From the NCBI GenBank assembly GCA_913054485.1, contig CAJXHQ010000201.1, forward strand, positions 1 to 6,162: a DNA stretch of 6,162 nucleotides. Direction: 5' to 3'. Shown piece after piece: positions 1 to 6,162 of this stretch (the stretch's first letter is position 1; every line of letters starts with the position of its first letter). Both the position numbers and the translations under genes were made by a program. A model generated the notes under the pieces. That model was not told where the DNA came from, did not search any database, and saw only the letters and a program-made list of their open reading frames with translations. The DNA is from an uncultured Paracoccaceae bacterium. Its GTDB lineage: Bacteria > Pseudomonadota > Alphaproteobacteria > Rhodobacterales > Rhodobacteraceae.

Positions 1-268
1 CGCCTGGTTCTATGGCGACGTGCAGGGGATACGCCAGTCGCGCCGCCGCGGGATGATGACGCGCCGGCAGGTGCCAGGCGCCCTGTGGCGGGCACTGCGG
101 GATGCGGTGACGGCGGATTTCCATGTGATCTGGAAGTGGCACGACCCGCTGCCCGGCATTTCGCAATTCACCAATACGCTGCGGAACGCGCTCCGCAAAC
201 CTGCGGCCCCGGGCAAGCCTGCCGGGCAGGACGGGGCGGAAGGTGCGGGCAGCAGCCTTGAGACATGA
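1..268 (+). CDS. C-terminal end of an unrecognised protein (5' partial)
   Basis: An open frame enters from the left edge (first full codon at base 2) and stops at TGA 266-268, giving 88 residues of a C-terminus. The GTG at base 20 is probably internal, because the frame is open to the edge and reads AWFYGD just before it. The visible part is rich in Trp, Tyr and Arg (WFYGDVQG, an Arg cluster QSRRRG, then HVIWKWHDPLPG) and ends in a low-complexity Gly/Ala/Pro tail of about 25 residues, which looks like a flexible terminus. No membrane segment is visible. I cannot assign a family. Because it is coupled by an ATGA overlap to a methyltransferase in a polysaccharide locus, a glycosyltransferase or other polymer-modifying enzyme is plausible, but this rests on context alone. 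Confidence 0.6.
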   Translation, partial: AWFYGDVQGIRQSRRRGMMTRRQVPGALWRALRDAVTADFHVIWKWHDPLPGISQFTNTLRNALRKPAAPGKPAGQDGAEGAGSSLET

Positions 269-1224
269 CAGGCCCGGAAGGGCCGGGACAGCAGATGTTT
301 GAGAGTAAAATGACAAGTTCCTTTGATTACCAGCACTACAGCGCCAAGCGGCCCGGGGAAACTTCCGGGCAGCCGCCCCTGAAGCGGTTCGCCAGGTTTC
401 TGAAACACCGGGTGTTCTATGATGCCCTGATGCTGCCCTACGCGCTGCACCGGCACCGCCGGCTGCTGCGCGGTGAACGCACTTCGGAACATACCTACAC
501 CTGTTTCCTGCGGGCGCCGTCACAGCTGGAATTGCTGACCGGGCCGATCATGCAGCATCTGCACGCCAATGCATGGCCCGGCCAGCTGCAGATTACACTG
601 CTGGCCTGCTCGAACGGGGCGGAGGCTTATACGATTGCATCCTGGCTGCGCATGACGTTTCCGGATCTGGATTTCCACATCCAGGCCTCGGACCTGCACC
701 CCGGAATGGTCGCACGCGCCGCGGCCGGCGAATACTCTGACGATGAGGCGCTGCACAGCGACTACATGACCCGGTATTTCCTGGAAGCAACCTTTGATAC
801 CGGCGGCGGGGTCTACAAGGTTAAGCCGGAAATCCGGCGCCATGTAAGCTTCTCTCCTGCCAGCCTTCTGGATGGGGCAGAGCTGGTCTCGCGCTTTGGG
901 ACCGCTCCTCTGGTCATCGCGCAGAACGTGCTGTTCCACCTCACTCCTGAAGATGCGGCAAAGGCATTTTCCAATCTGGTGCAGCTGACTGCACCGGGCG
1001 GTGTGATGATGGTGGAGGGCATGGACCAGGACCTGCGGGTGGAGCTCACCCGGCAGTACGGGCTGGAACCCTTCACCGAGAACCTGCGTGCCATTTACAA
1101 TGAAACGCGGGTGCATACGCCGCCGAACTGGTGGCAGGTCTATTGGGGCAGTGAACCCTACCTGCCGTTCCGCGCTCACCGGGCGCACCGCTATGCCACG
1201 GCGTTCAAGAAACGCGGGCCCTAG
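265..1224 (+). CDS. CheR-fold SAM-dependent methyltransferase
   Basis: Predicted cytoplasmic S-adenosylmethionine-dependent methyltransferase related to the catalytic domain of CheR. Numbered from the ATG at 310 (304 residues), SAM motif I is LLACSNGAEAYTIA (97-110). The acidic second-strand motif is ASDLHPGMVARAAAGEYSD (126-144), corresponding to the CheR ATDI...A..G.Y pattern. IAQNVLFHLTPED (203-215) matches the CheR RNVLIYF region, and PGGVMMVEG (229-237) is the late strand. The N-terminal helical CheR domain is not recognisable, and the classical CSTGEEPY is replaced by CSNGAEAY, so a chemoreceptor role is unlikely. Small-molecule or glycan methylation is inferred from the neighbours. Three in-frame starts exist. 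ATG 265 overlaps the upstream stop as ATGA; ATG 295 and ATG 310 follow, and 310 has GAGAG at 301-305. Residues before 310 are Gly/Pro-rich and look non-conserved, so 310 is a real alternative. The TAG stop overlaps the stop of the convergent flavoprotein. Confidence 0.85.
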   Translation: MTGPEGPGQQMFESKMTSSFDYQHYSAKRPGETSGQPPLKRFARFLKHRVFYDALMLPYALHRHRRLLRGERTSEHTYTCFLRAPSQLELLTGPIMQHLHANAWPGQLQITLLACSNGAEAYTIASWLRMTFPDLDFHIQASDLHPGMVARAAAGEYSDDEALHSDYMTRYFLEATFDTGGGVYKVKPEIRRHVSFSPASLLDGAELVSRFGTAPLVIAQNVLFHLTPEDAAKAFSNLVQLTAPGGVMMVEGMDQDLRVELTRQYGLEPFTENLRAIYNETRVHTPPNWWQVYWGSEPYLPFRAHRAHRYATAFKKRGP

Positions 1225-2588
1225 GGCGGACCGGCCGGACGGGCGTTGAGCTGGCGTTTGGCTTCGATGGTGCTGATGACCGAGGTGGGCTGGTAGTCGA
1301 ACCCGCCCTGGCGGCCAAAGCTGAGAATGCCGATCCTGCGCAGCTGCGCGATGGCCGCCTCTGCCGCGGCGGTGGCCCCCTGCCGGTAGACCGGATAGGC
1401 GTTGTCGGTGATCCTGTGCCCCTCAAGGCGCAAGTCGCCGGGAAACAGCCCGGCCTTGCGGACCAGCATTTTGAATTCACCAAAGCGCGCGGCGGGGGCA
1501 TCGCCGGTACCATTCATGATGCATTCAACCGAAAAATATTCGCGGCCGTGCACCTTGCCGTAGAAGTCGGAATGCATGGTCAGCCGTTTCCACTGGCCTT
1601 CTTCCGAGAAGTTGAACAGTACGTTGGCCGCAAAGCCGCGGTCGCCGGATGTGCTGATGAACAAGGTCAGAAGGCTGGCGGCGCGCAGTTGATCCGGGGT
1701 GGGCAGGCCGCATAATGGCAGGGTTCGGCTCAGCGGTATGGTGGAGACTATCTGGCGGCAGGCAAGCCCGGTCCCGTCCTCCAGTTCGATTTGGAAACCG
1801 GATCCGGCGCAGCCGCTGATCCGCGTCAGTTTGGCTCCCAGCCGGATCTCGGTCCCCTGTGCTTTCAGCCTGTCCGCGGCCACATTGTAGAGACTGGGAA
1901 AGCCTGCGCGCGGGCGCACCAGCTGCCGGGACCGGGGTTTGGGGCTGTGCTGCACCGCGTGCCTTGCGAGTGTTTTCAGCAGCCCGCCGATCTGTGCGTT
2001 CCGTTTGACCCAGCGCATGCGTTTATGGGCAAAGCAGCTTTCGATCCCGGCCGGGTTTTCGCCGAACAGGCGTTCCATGTAGAAGCGCAGGCCGGAGTCG
2101 CGGAAAAACCGCTCACCGATCCAGTAGCAGGCAAAATCCTCGGCACTGCGGTTTTCGTCCAGGAAGATCCGCCCGTAAAGCGCCGAACCAAGGTAACGCA
2201 GCGGCATGGTTATGCCCTGCCCGAAGACATCATTTTTGAAATCGGCCGGATAGGCAGCCAGCTTTATTTTCGGGGTGATGCGGGCCACCGAATAGGTCCC
2301 GTGGTCCTGGTTTTCGTAGCGCGGCAGAAGATCCGGGAAATGGGCTAGGAAGGGAGAGTTCTCCGAGAAGAAAAAGCTCCCGATATCAAAGCTGTAGCCA
2401 TTGATTGCCACGCTGGTGTGGTTGCCGCCGATCTCCGGGTATTCATCCAGCAGCAAGACAGGCCCGGCCGCGCGTCCGCGTGCCGTCAGGATCGACCCGG
2501 CCGTCAGCCCGGACGTGCCCGCGCCCAAAACAATAGTGCCCCAAGTGTTGGTGCAGCTGTCTCTCACCCCGTCGCCCGTCCCTGGCAC
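1221..2588 (-). CDS. FAD-dependent oxidoreductase (protoporphyrinogen oxidase/UDP-galactopyranose mutase-like)
   Basis: A 455-residue flavoprotein. Near the N-terminus is a Rossmann dinucleotide-binding motif, VLGAGTSGLTAG (20-31). It is followed by the acidic strand end LLLDEY (45-50), the GGN turn (54-56) and YSFDIGSFFF (65-74), the position where this class has FD-x-GG-H-x-F. VSTIPLS (281-287) is the strand that typically follows the substrate-binding domain. The second FAD contact near the C-terminus is GRQGGFDYQ (425-433), equivalent to GRxGxFxY of COG1232-type enzymes. This supports a complete, full-length protein. In polysaccharide loci such enzymes are thought to act on sugar nucleotides or lipid carriers, but the substrate here is unknown. 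The start is GTG, with GAAGG at 2599-2595 (minus strand) and a 6-nt spacer. A nearby ATG at 2602 is out of frame. It is transcribed from the 221-bp divergent spacer, and its stop shares CTAG with the methyltransferase stop. Confidence 0.87.
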   Translation of the reverse strand: MPGTGDGVRDSCTNTWGTIVLGAGTSGLTAGSILTARGRAAGPVLLLDEYPEIGGNHTSVAINGYSFDIGSFFFSENSPFLAHFPDLLPRYENQDHGTYSVARITPKIKLAAYPADFKNDVFGQGITMPLRYLGSALYGRIFLDENRSAEDFACYWIGERFFRDSGLRFYMERLFGENPAGIESCFAHKRMRWVKRNAQIGGLLKTLARHAVQHSPKPRSRQLVRPRAGFPSLYNVAADRLKAQGTEIRLGAKLTRISGCAGSGFQIELEDGTGLACRQIVSTIPLSRTLPLCGLPTPDQLRAASLLTLFISTSGDRGFAANVLFNFSEEGQWKRLTMHSDFYGKVHGREYFSVECIMNGTGDAPAARFGEFKMLVRKAGLFPGDLRLEGHRITDNAYPVYRQGATAAAEAAIAQLRRIGILSFGRQGGFDYQPTSVISTIEAKRQLNARPAGPP

Positions 2589-2594
2589 TTTGTG

Positions 2595-2599
2595 CCTTC
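2595..2599 (-). promoter_or_regulatory. Ribosome binding site for the flavoprotein
   Basis: On the minus strand GAAGG precedes the GTG at 2588 with a 6-nt spacer. It decides in favour of this GTG over the internal in-frame GTG seven codons later, and over the out-of-frame ATG at 2602-2600. Confidence 0.55.
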
Positions 2600-2703
2600 A
2601 TGTCTCTGCCAGCCTGCTGCTGCAGATTGGTCACCGTTTAATGTTAGCGCGCCGATGCGTCTCTTCCATTGCCAGCCAGCGGGTATCGGCAGGCTTTCTC
2701 GCA

Positions 2704-2737
2704 GCTGCATCGCCTGTGGCCGCCGGGCCCATGCAGC
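2704..2737. repeat. Inverted repeat (possible operator or leader hairpin)
   Basis: GCTGCAT at 2704-2710 is perfectly complementary to ATGCAGC at 2731-2737. Inside the 20-bp spacer a second short stem, GGCC 2718-2721 with GGCC 2726-2729, could close around a GCCG loop. There is no T-tract, so it is not a typical intrinsic terminator. It lies about 70 bp upstream of the polymerase start and could be a regulator dyad or an mRNA leader structure. In GC-rich DNA a 7-bp dyad can also arise by chance. Confidence 0.25.
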
Positions 2738-2809
2738 CGGTTATTCCTGCGCGGGCGCATAGACGGATGCAGAGGCCGGGCTAGATGGAGAGACAGCGGT
2801 TCAAGGCTT

Positions 2810-4258
2810 ATGTTTTTCAGTGGCTTGGGTGGGGGTCCAGCGGCGCGTCACATGGCAGTTTATCCGGCATCAGCAGTATTCATCCTGCTCTGGCTGTGGA
2901 TCTCCCTGAAGGATCCGGACCGGGGGGTGACCGTTGTCATGGCAACGCTGCCCTTTGGCATGTTTGCTGCCCTGTCGGCGGGCGGGCTGGCGATCCTGAT
3001 GCCGTATTTCCTGGCATCGCTGACCTTTGCGGTCTTTCTTCTACGGCGGGTCAGCGGCCAGATCCAAGGCATTCATGTGCCGCGATCCGGCTTTTACCTG
3101 CTGCTGTTCGGGGCTTATGCGGTGTTCTCTGCGCTTATCCTTGTGCGGCTGTTCGCAGGGGATTTCCTGGTCTTCCCGCTGAGTTTCGATCTGAAGGGCA
3201 CGCGGATCAGCCCCTATATCTCTTCCACCATGAAGCCGCTCGCGCCGGTGAATTCAAACATCTCACAAACGGTCTACGCGCTCTTGTCGGTCTTCTTCTT
3301 CATCTCCGTGGCGGATGTCTTCCGCCGCCGCGGCCCGCGGCTGCTGGAACAGGGGCTGGTCTGGGGGGCGGGGCTGAACATCCTGCTTGGAATATTGGAT
3401 CTGGCCGGGCTCGACGGGCTTTTGTCGCTGATCCGCACGGCGGATTATGCTCTGGGAAATGAGTTGCGGGTCTTTGGCCTGCCGCGGGTGATCGGCGGGT
3501 TTTCCGAGGCCTCTGCCTTTGGGGCATTTTCGGCGGCGCTGGTCGGCTATTTCGGAGCCTCTTACCTGATGTCCCGCAAAGGCAGGCATGGGCTGCTGGC
3601 GGGTGGCAACTTGTTCTTTGCCTGTTTTGCCTTTTCCAGCACCGGCTTTGCGGCGCTGGCTGTGGTGGCGCTGCTGATCCTGTTGCATGCGCGGTTTTTT
3701 CTGGGCCGCGGGCTGTCGCGCGGCTTCGGGCACTGGCTGGTGATCGGGCTGGCGGTGGCGGTTATCGTGGTCAGCGTGGCGGTGATCACCACGCCGCTGC
3801 TGGATACCGCAGGCGATATGGCCAACCGGCTGTTTTTGCAGAAAGCCGGGTCGCGTTCGGGGCTGGAACGTGCGGCCTGGGCGCGCTCGGGCTTCCATGC
3901 GTTCGAGCAGACCTGGGGGCTGGGGGCGGGCATGGGCTCGCTCCGGGCCAATGGGCTGGTGTCGGTTCTGCTGGGCAGTGTTGGCCTTCCGGGTGCGGTG
4001 CTGTTCTGCGCCTTTCTTTGGACCTCGGTTGGTCCCGTTCTGCCGATCCGGAACCAGACCGGCACCCGCATGTTCTATGCCGCCCGCGTCGGCACGCTGA
4101 CTTATCTGAGCGCGATGATGGTCTCTGGCACTGCGCCGGACCCGACGCTGCACCTGGTGTCTTTTGCCGCGATTGCAGCTGTGGCGCGAAAGTTCAACGA
4201 GATCCAGCCCGGTGCCCCGGTGCCGCATCCGGGCGGGCGTCGCGAGGCGGTTCACTAA
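2810..4258 (+). CDS. Polysaccharide polymerase/O-antigen ligase-like membrane protein (Wzy/WaaL type)
   Basis: Integral inner-membrane protein, 482 residues from ATG 2810, with roughly 10-12 hydrophobic segments. They lie at about 17-32, 37-55, 58-78, 93-114, 154-170, 182-200, 235-254, 263-294, 308-331, 383-411 and 425-460. A conserved-looking GGFSEASAFGAF (229-240) precedes a helix. A hydrophilic loop, about 332-382, contains SRSGLERAAWARSG and WGLGAGMGSLRANG. This resembles the Arg-rich periplasmic loop with a G-x-G patch seen in Wzy polymerases and WaaL ligases, which join undecaprenyl-linked glycans. Polymerase and ligase cannot be told apart by eye. The start is uncertain. ATG 2810 has only AAGG 3 nt upstream; ATG 2852 (MAVYPAS) lies just before the first membrane segment; the best Shine-Dalgarno (AGAGG 2771-2775) serves ATG 2785, which is in another frame. 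The stop overlaps the next ATG as TAATG, so the two genes are probably translationally coupled. Confidence 0.8.
   Translation: MFFSGLGGGPAARHMAVYPASAVFILLWLWISLKDPDRGVTVVMATLPFGMFAALSAGGLAILMPYFLASLTFAVFLLRRVSGQIQGIHVPRSGFYLLLFGAYAVFSALILVRLFAGDFLVFPLSFDLKGTRISPYISSTMKPLAPVNSNISQTVYALLSVFFFISVADVFRRRGPRLLEQGLVWGAGLNILLGILDLAGLDGLLSLIRTADYALGNELRVFGLPRVIGGFSEASAFGAFSAALVGYFGASYLMSRKGRHGLLAGGNLFFACFAFSSTGFAALAVVALLILLHARFFLGRGLSRGFGHWLVIGLAVAVIVVSVAVITTPLLDTAGDMANRLFLQKAGSRSGLERAAWARSGFHAFEQTWGLGAGMGSLRANGLVSVLLGSVGLPGAVLFCAFLWTSVGPVLPIRNQTGTRMFYAARVGTLTYLSAMMVSGTAPDPTLHLVSFAAIAAVARKFNEIQPGAPVPHPGGRREAVH
4244..4250 (+). promoter_or_regulatory. Ribosome binding site for the GINT1-like protein
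   Basis: GAGGCGG lies inside the last codons of the polymerase gene, 7 nt before ATG 4258. It fixes that ATG as the start even though the same frame stays open far upstream into the polymerase gene. Confidence 0.6.
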
Positions 4259-5748
4259 TGCAGGTCACATCCCCGGACACGCCACTGAAAGTTCATATCA
4301 TCCTTCGCCGCGATCAATTGCGCTGGCCTTCGCTCCGCTTCCTTCTGGACGGTCTTACCGGGGCGCTATCCCTTGGACAGATCTTTGCAGCACCGGATAT
4401 CCGCGGCAGAGAGGGGAGGGGCGTTGCGCTGTTGGCACAGCTGGAGCGGCTGGCAATGCCCGGTGCGCCGGCAGCAGCTGATGCCGCACCGCTGCCCTTT
4501 GATCCGGGCGCTATTGGCGAATGTGATGTGATCGTGGATTTCAGGGCACGGCCCGCATCTGCGGATCTTGCGGGGAGGGCGCGGGCCGGCGTCTGGCAGC
4601 TCTCCTGTCATGATACGGCGCAAGTCGCCGGGCCGGTGATGCAGGGCGCCAGCGCATTTGCCTGCCGCTTGACATGCCGGCGCGGCGGCACGTCAGGGGT
4701 GTTGGCCAGCGCGGTTGTGCAGACCAAGGTGACGGTTGCGCACAGCCAGGCTTTTGCCAGTGAGAAATCGGTGCAGATGGTGCTGCGCGAACTGCACCGC
4801 CTGGCCCTGACCGGCGGCTTGCCCGATCTGGGCAGGCTTCAAAATGCCCGGGCCTATCCGGGTCTTGCCCGGCTCCCCGGCTATGCCGTGCAGGTATCGG
4901 GCCGCGCCATCAGGAAGTTGAAAGCGCGCATCCCCCCGCCCCGCCCGCAGCCTTTCGCGTTGCGCGCCGGGCCGGGGGATCTCCTCGGCTTCGATCCGGC
5001 CAGCGGCTGGGATATCGAACAGCCCGCGGATAAATTCCGCGCCGATCCTTTCCTCTTTGAGCGCGCCGGCGCAGTCTATTGCTTCTACGAGGAATATCCC
5101 TACGACACCCGGCGCGGCCATATTTCGGTGGCGCGTCTGACAGGCAACGGGGCTGAGGTGCTGGGCCCTGCGCTGGTGGCGCCGCATCACCTGTCCTTTC
5201 CATACGTCTTCGAGGAGGGCGGCGAGTTGTTCATGATGCCGGAAACCATTCAGGCGGCCCGGATCGAGCTTTGGCGCTGCGTGGATTTCCCGCTGAAATG
5301 GGAGCTGCACGCCACAGCGCTGGAGGGCCGGCAGCTGGGGGACCCGGTGCTGTTCCGGCAAGGCGGGGACTGGTGGCTTTTTGCCAATAGCTGCCATGAC
5401 AGTTTCGGAGATTTCAGCAGCGAGCTCAGTCTCTACCGCGTCGACGGGCCGGAATTGAACCGGGTGGTGCCGCATCCTTTGAACCCGGTGGTGGTGGGTT
5501 CGGACTGTGCGCGCAGTGCGGGGCGGGTGTTTCACAAGGACGGGCGGCTCTACCGGCTGTCGCAGGACAACAGCGGCGATGTCTATGGTTATGGGCTGAA
5601 CCTGATGGAGATCACCGAATTGACGGATACTGGCTATGCCGAACACCGGGTGCGGCATGTGACGCCGGACCAGATTCCCGGTGCCATCGGCTGTCACCAC
5701 GCCGATGCCGCAGGCGGAATGTTTGTGGTCGATGTCAGGTGGCCGTGA
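4258..5748 (+). CDS. Two-part protein with a C-terminal GINT1-type beta-propeller
   Basis: A 496-residue protein with no evident signal peptide or membrane helix, so probably cytoplasmic. Residues about 245-496 look like the beta-propeller domain of glucosamine inositolphosphorylceramide transferase-like proteins (GINT1 N-domain, with GH43-like blades). Repeated blade motifs are KFRADPFLFER (259-269), YCFYEEY (274-280), HLSFPYVFE (311-319), MMPET (326-330), LGDPVLFRQGGDWWLF (360-375), ELSLYR (389-394), NPVV (409-412), ARSAGRVF (418-425), RLSQD (433-437) and IGCHHAD (477-483). Residues about 10-225 start with a beta-strand (KVHIILRR) and contain CDVIVDFRARP (89-99) and GVWQLSCHD (111-119). This pattern recalls formyltransferase-like domains found ahead of such propellers, but it is weak and I see no clear catalytic triad. 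Its role is probably glycan or sugar-nucleotide modification; the substrate is unknown. It is coupled to the polymerase by TAATG, and its 3' end overlaps the pyruvyl transferase by 14 bp. Confidence 0.82.
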   Translation: MQVTSPDTPLKVHIILRRDQLRWPSLRFLLDGLTGALSLGQIFAAPDIRGREGRGVALLAQLERLAMPGAPAAADAAPLPFDPGAIGECDVIVDFRARPASADLAGRARAGVWQLSCHDTAQVAGPVMQGASAFACRLTCRRGGTSGVLASAVVQTKVTVAHSQAFASEKSVQMVLRELHRLALTGGLPDLGRLQNARAYPGLARLPGYAVQVSGRAIRKLKARIPPPRPQPFALRAGPGDLLGFDPASGWDIEQPADKFRADPFLFERAGAVYCFYEEYPYDTRRGHISVARLTGNGAEVLGPALVAPHHLSFPYVFEEGGELFMMPETIQAARIELWRCVDFPLKWELHATALEGRQLGDPVLFRQGGDWWLFANSCHDSFGDFSSELSLYRVDGPELNRVVPHPLNPVVVGSDCARSAGRVFHKDGRLYRLSQDNSGDVYGYGLNLMEITELTDTGYAEHRVRHVTPDQIPGAIGCHHADAAGGMFVVDVRWP

Positions 5749-6162
5749 CGTTTTCCGGCTCCGCCAATGGGATGCCGCAATTTACATAGACCGACTGGAT
5801 CGCCGCGCGGGTTTCCGCCACGGCCGCGGCATGGCGGGCCGGGTCGATGCCGCCAGCAAGGGCCATGTCCAGCAGGCTTCCGGCCTTTTGCGGTGTCAGA
5901 TTACCGGCTGGCAGAAAACAGGGGTCGAGCCCGACCGATTGGAAGAAGCTCTCCAGCTTGCGGTCCCAGCCGAGGCCGACAATGGGGCGCCGGAAAGCAT
6001 AGGCCAGGATGCAGGCGTGCAACCGGTGTGCGACAACGCCGCTGAGCTGGCTGATAATGGCGGCAAGCTCTGCCGGTGTGCCGGGCGGCGGGGCATCGGT
6101 GATGGCCCCCTCCGACACGGCCGTTCTGACCTGAGGATCCTTCAAAACAGTCTCTATTGCGG
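5735..6162 (-). CDS. Polysaccharide pyruvyl transferase family protein (5' partial)
   Basis: The C-terminal 142 residues of a minus-strand protein; the frame is open to the right edge, so the true start lies outside. The TTG at 6145 is probably internal, because the preceding codons read AIETV in frame. The diagnostic stretch is ISQLSGVVAHRLHACILAY, followed by RRPIVGLGWDRKLESFFQSVG. This matches the S/H-RLH-x-LILA...P-V-x-L-x-YDxK...F...G signature near the end of polysaccharide pyruvyl transferases (PF04230; CsaB/WcaK-like), which transfer pyruvate from phosphoenolpyruvate onto a sugar as a ketal. The domain is followed by an Ala-rich helical tail. TGA at 5737-5735 lies inside the last codons of the convergent propeller gene. 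The catalytic N-terminal half is not visible, so activity cannot be judged. The assignment to the family is fairly secure. Confidence 0.83.
   Translation of the reverse strand, partial: AIETVLKDPQVRTAVSEGAITDAPPPGTPAELAAIISQLSGVVAHRLHACILAYAFRRPIVGLGWDRKLESFFQSVGLDPCFLPAGNLTPQKAGSLLDMALAGGIDPARHAAAVAETRAAIQSVYVNCGIPLAEPENVTAT

Larger units (their letters stand above)
2589..2809. other. Divergent intergenic region, likely promoter-bearing
   Basis: This 221-bp spacer separates the minus-strand flavoprotein from the plus-strand polymerase and is the only sizeable non-coding stretch in the window. Since both genes read outward, promoters for both are expected here. An AT-richer patch lies around 2626-2650 (with TTTAATGTTA near 2637-2646), but I cannot identify convincing -35/-10 boxes or a known operator. 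An inverted repeat lies at 2704-2737. The right end (about 2771-2812) carries two possible translation starts for the polymerase, discussed there. Confidence 0.6.

Noticed and set aside
520..1188. Minus-strand open frame (222 codons) opposite the methyltransferase
   Set aside because: No domain is visible; the plus strand has convincing SAM-binding motifs across the same bases.
1218..1238. Palindromes GCCCTAGGGC and CCGGCCGG as a bidirectional terminator
   Set aside because: They have no loop and no T-tract on either strand, and they sit within the coding overlap and the last flavoprotein codons.
2785..3462. Plus-strand open frame with a good ribosome binding site overlapping the polymerase
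   Set aside because: Beyond the first 20 or so codons the product is Gly/Ala/Pro-rich low-complexity sequence, while the other frame encodes clear membrane helices. It is kept only as a finding about the start region, not as a gene.
3263..4255. Long minus-strand open frame (330 codons) opposite the polymerase
   Set aside because: It is Arg/Gln/Pro-rich with no recognisable domain, and lies opposite a clear multi-pass membrane protein in GC-rich DNA, where antisense frames stay open by codon bias.
1429..4632. The string CAAGTCGCCGGG occurs near 1430 and again near 4621
   Set aside because: It is a 12-bp match inside two unrelated coding regions with no flanking similarity; chance is enough in GC-rich DNA.
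4693..5700. Long minus-strand open frame (335 codons) opposite the GINT1-like gene
   Set aside because: The composition is shadow-like and no motif is visible; the plus-strand frame carries the clear propeller motifs.

Overview
The window looks like part of a surface-polysaccharide (exopolysaccharide, capsule or O-antigen) biosynthesis locus from a GC-rich proteobacterium. The high GC content, strong G/C preference at third codon positions and character of the proteins would suit an alphaproteobacterium, possibly of the marine Rhodobacteraceae type. That placement is an impression from the sequence, not a database result. I see no tRNA, rRNA, CRISPR array, insertion sequence or prophage gene.

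Layout from left to right: (1) the 3' end of an unrecognised plus-strand gene (1-268), joined by an ATGA overlap to (2) a CheR-fold SAM-dependent methyltransferase (265-1224, plus). (3) A 455-residue FAD-dependent oxidoreductase of the protoporphyrinogen-oxidase/UDP-galactopyranose-mutase-like class lies on the minus strand (1221-2588), and its stop codon shares a CTAG tetranucleotide with the stop of gene 2. (4) A 221-bp divergent spacer (2589-2809) is the only substantial non-coding DNA. (5) Next comes a multi-pass membrane protein of the Wzy polymerase/O-antigen ligase type (2810-4258, plus), joined by a TAATG junction to (6) a two-part protein with a possible formyltransferase-like N-terminal region and a C-terminal beta-propeller like that of the glucosamine inositolphosphorylceramide transferase (GINT1) N-domain family (4258-5748, plus). 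(7) The C-terminal part of a polysaccharide pyruvyl transferase (5735-6162, minus) runs off the right edge and overlaps gene 6 tail-to-tail by 14 bp.

Read together, the polymerase/ligase would assemble or transfer repeat units, and the pyruvyl transferase would add ketal-linked pyruvate. The methyltransferase, the flavoprotein and the propeller protein look like tailoring or sugar-precursor enzymes. The exact polymer cannot be told from this window. The least understood members are the GINT1-like two-domain protein, the CheR-like methyltransferase and the flavoprotein. The main annotation uncertainty is the translation start of the polymerase, where the best ribosome binding site serves a different reading frame.
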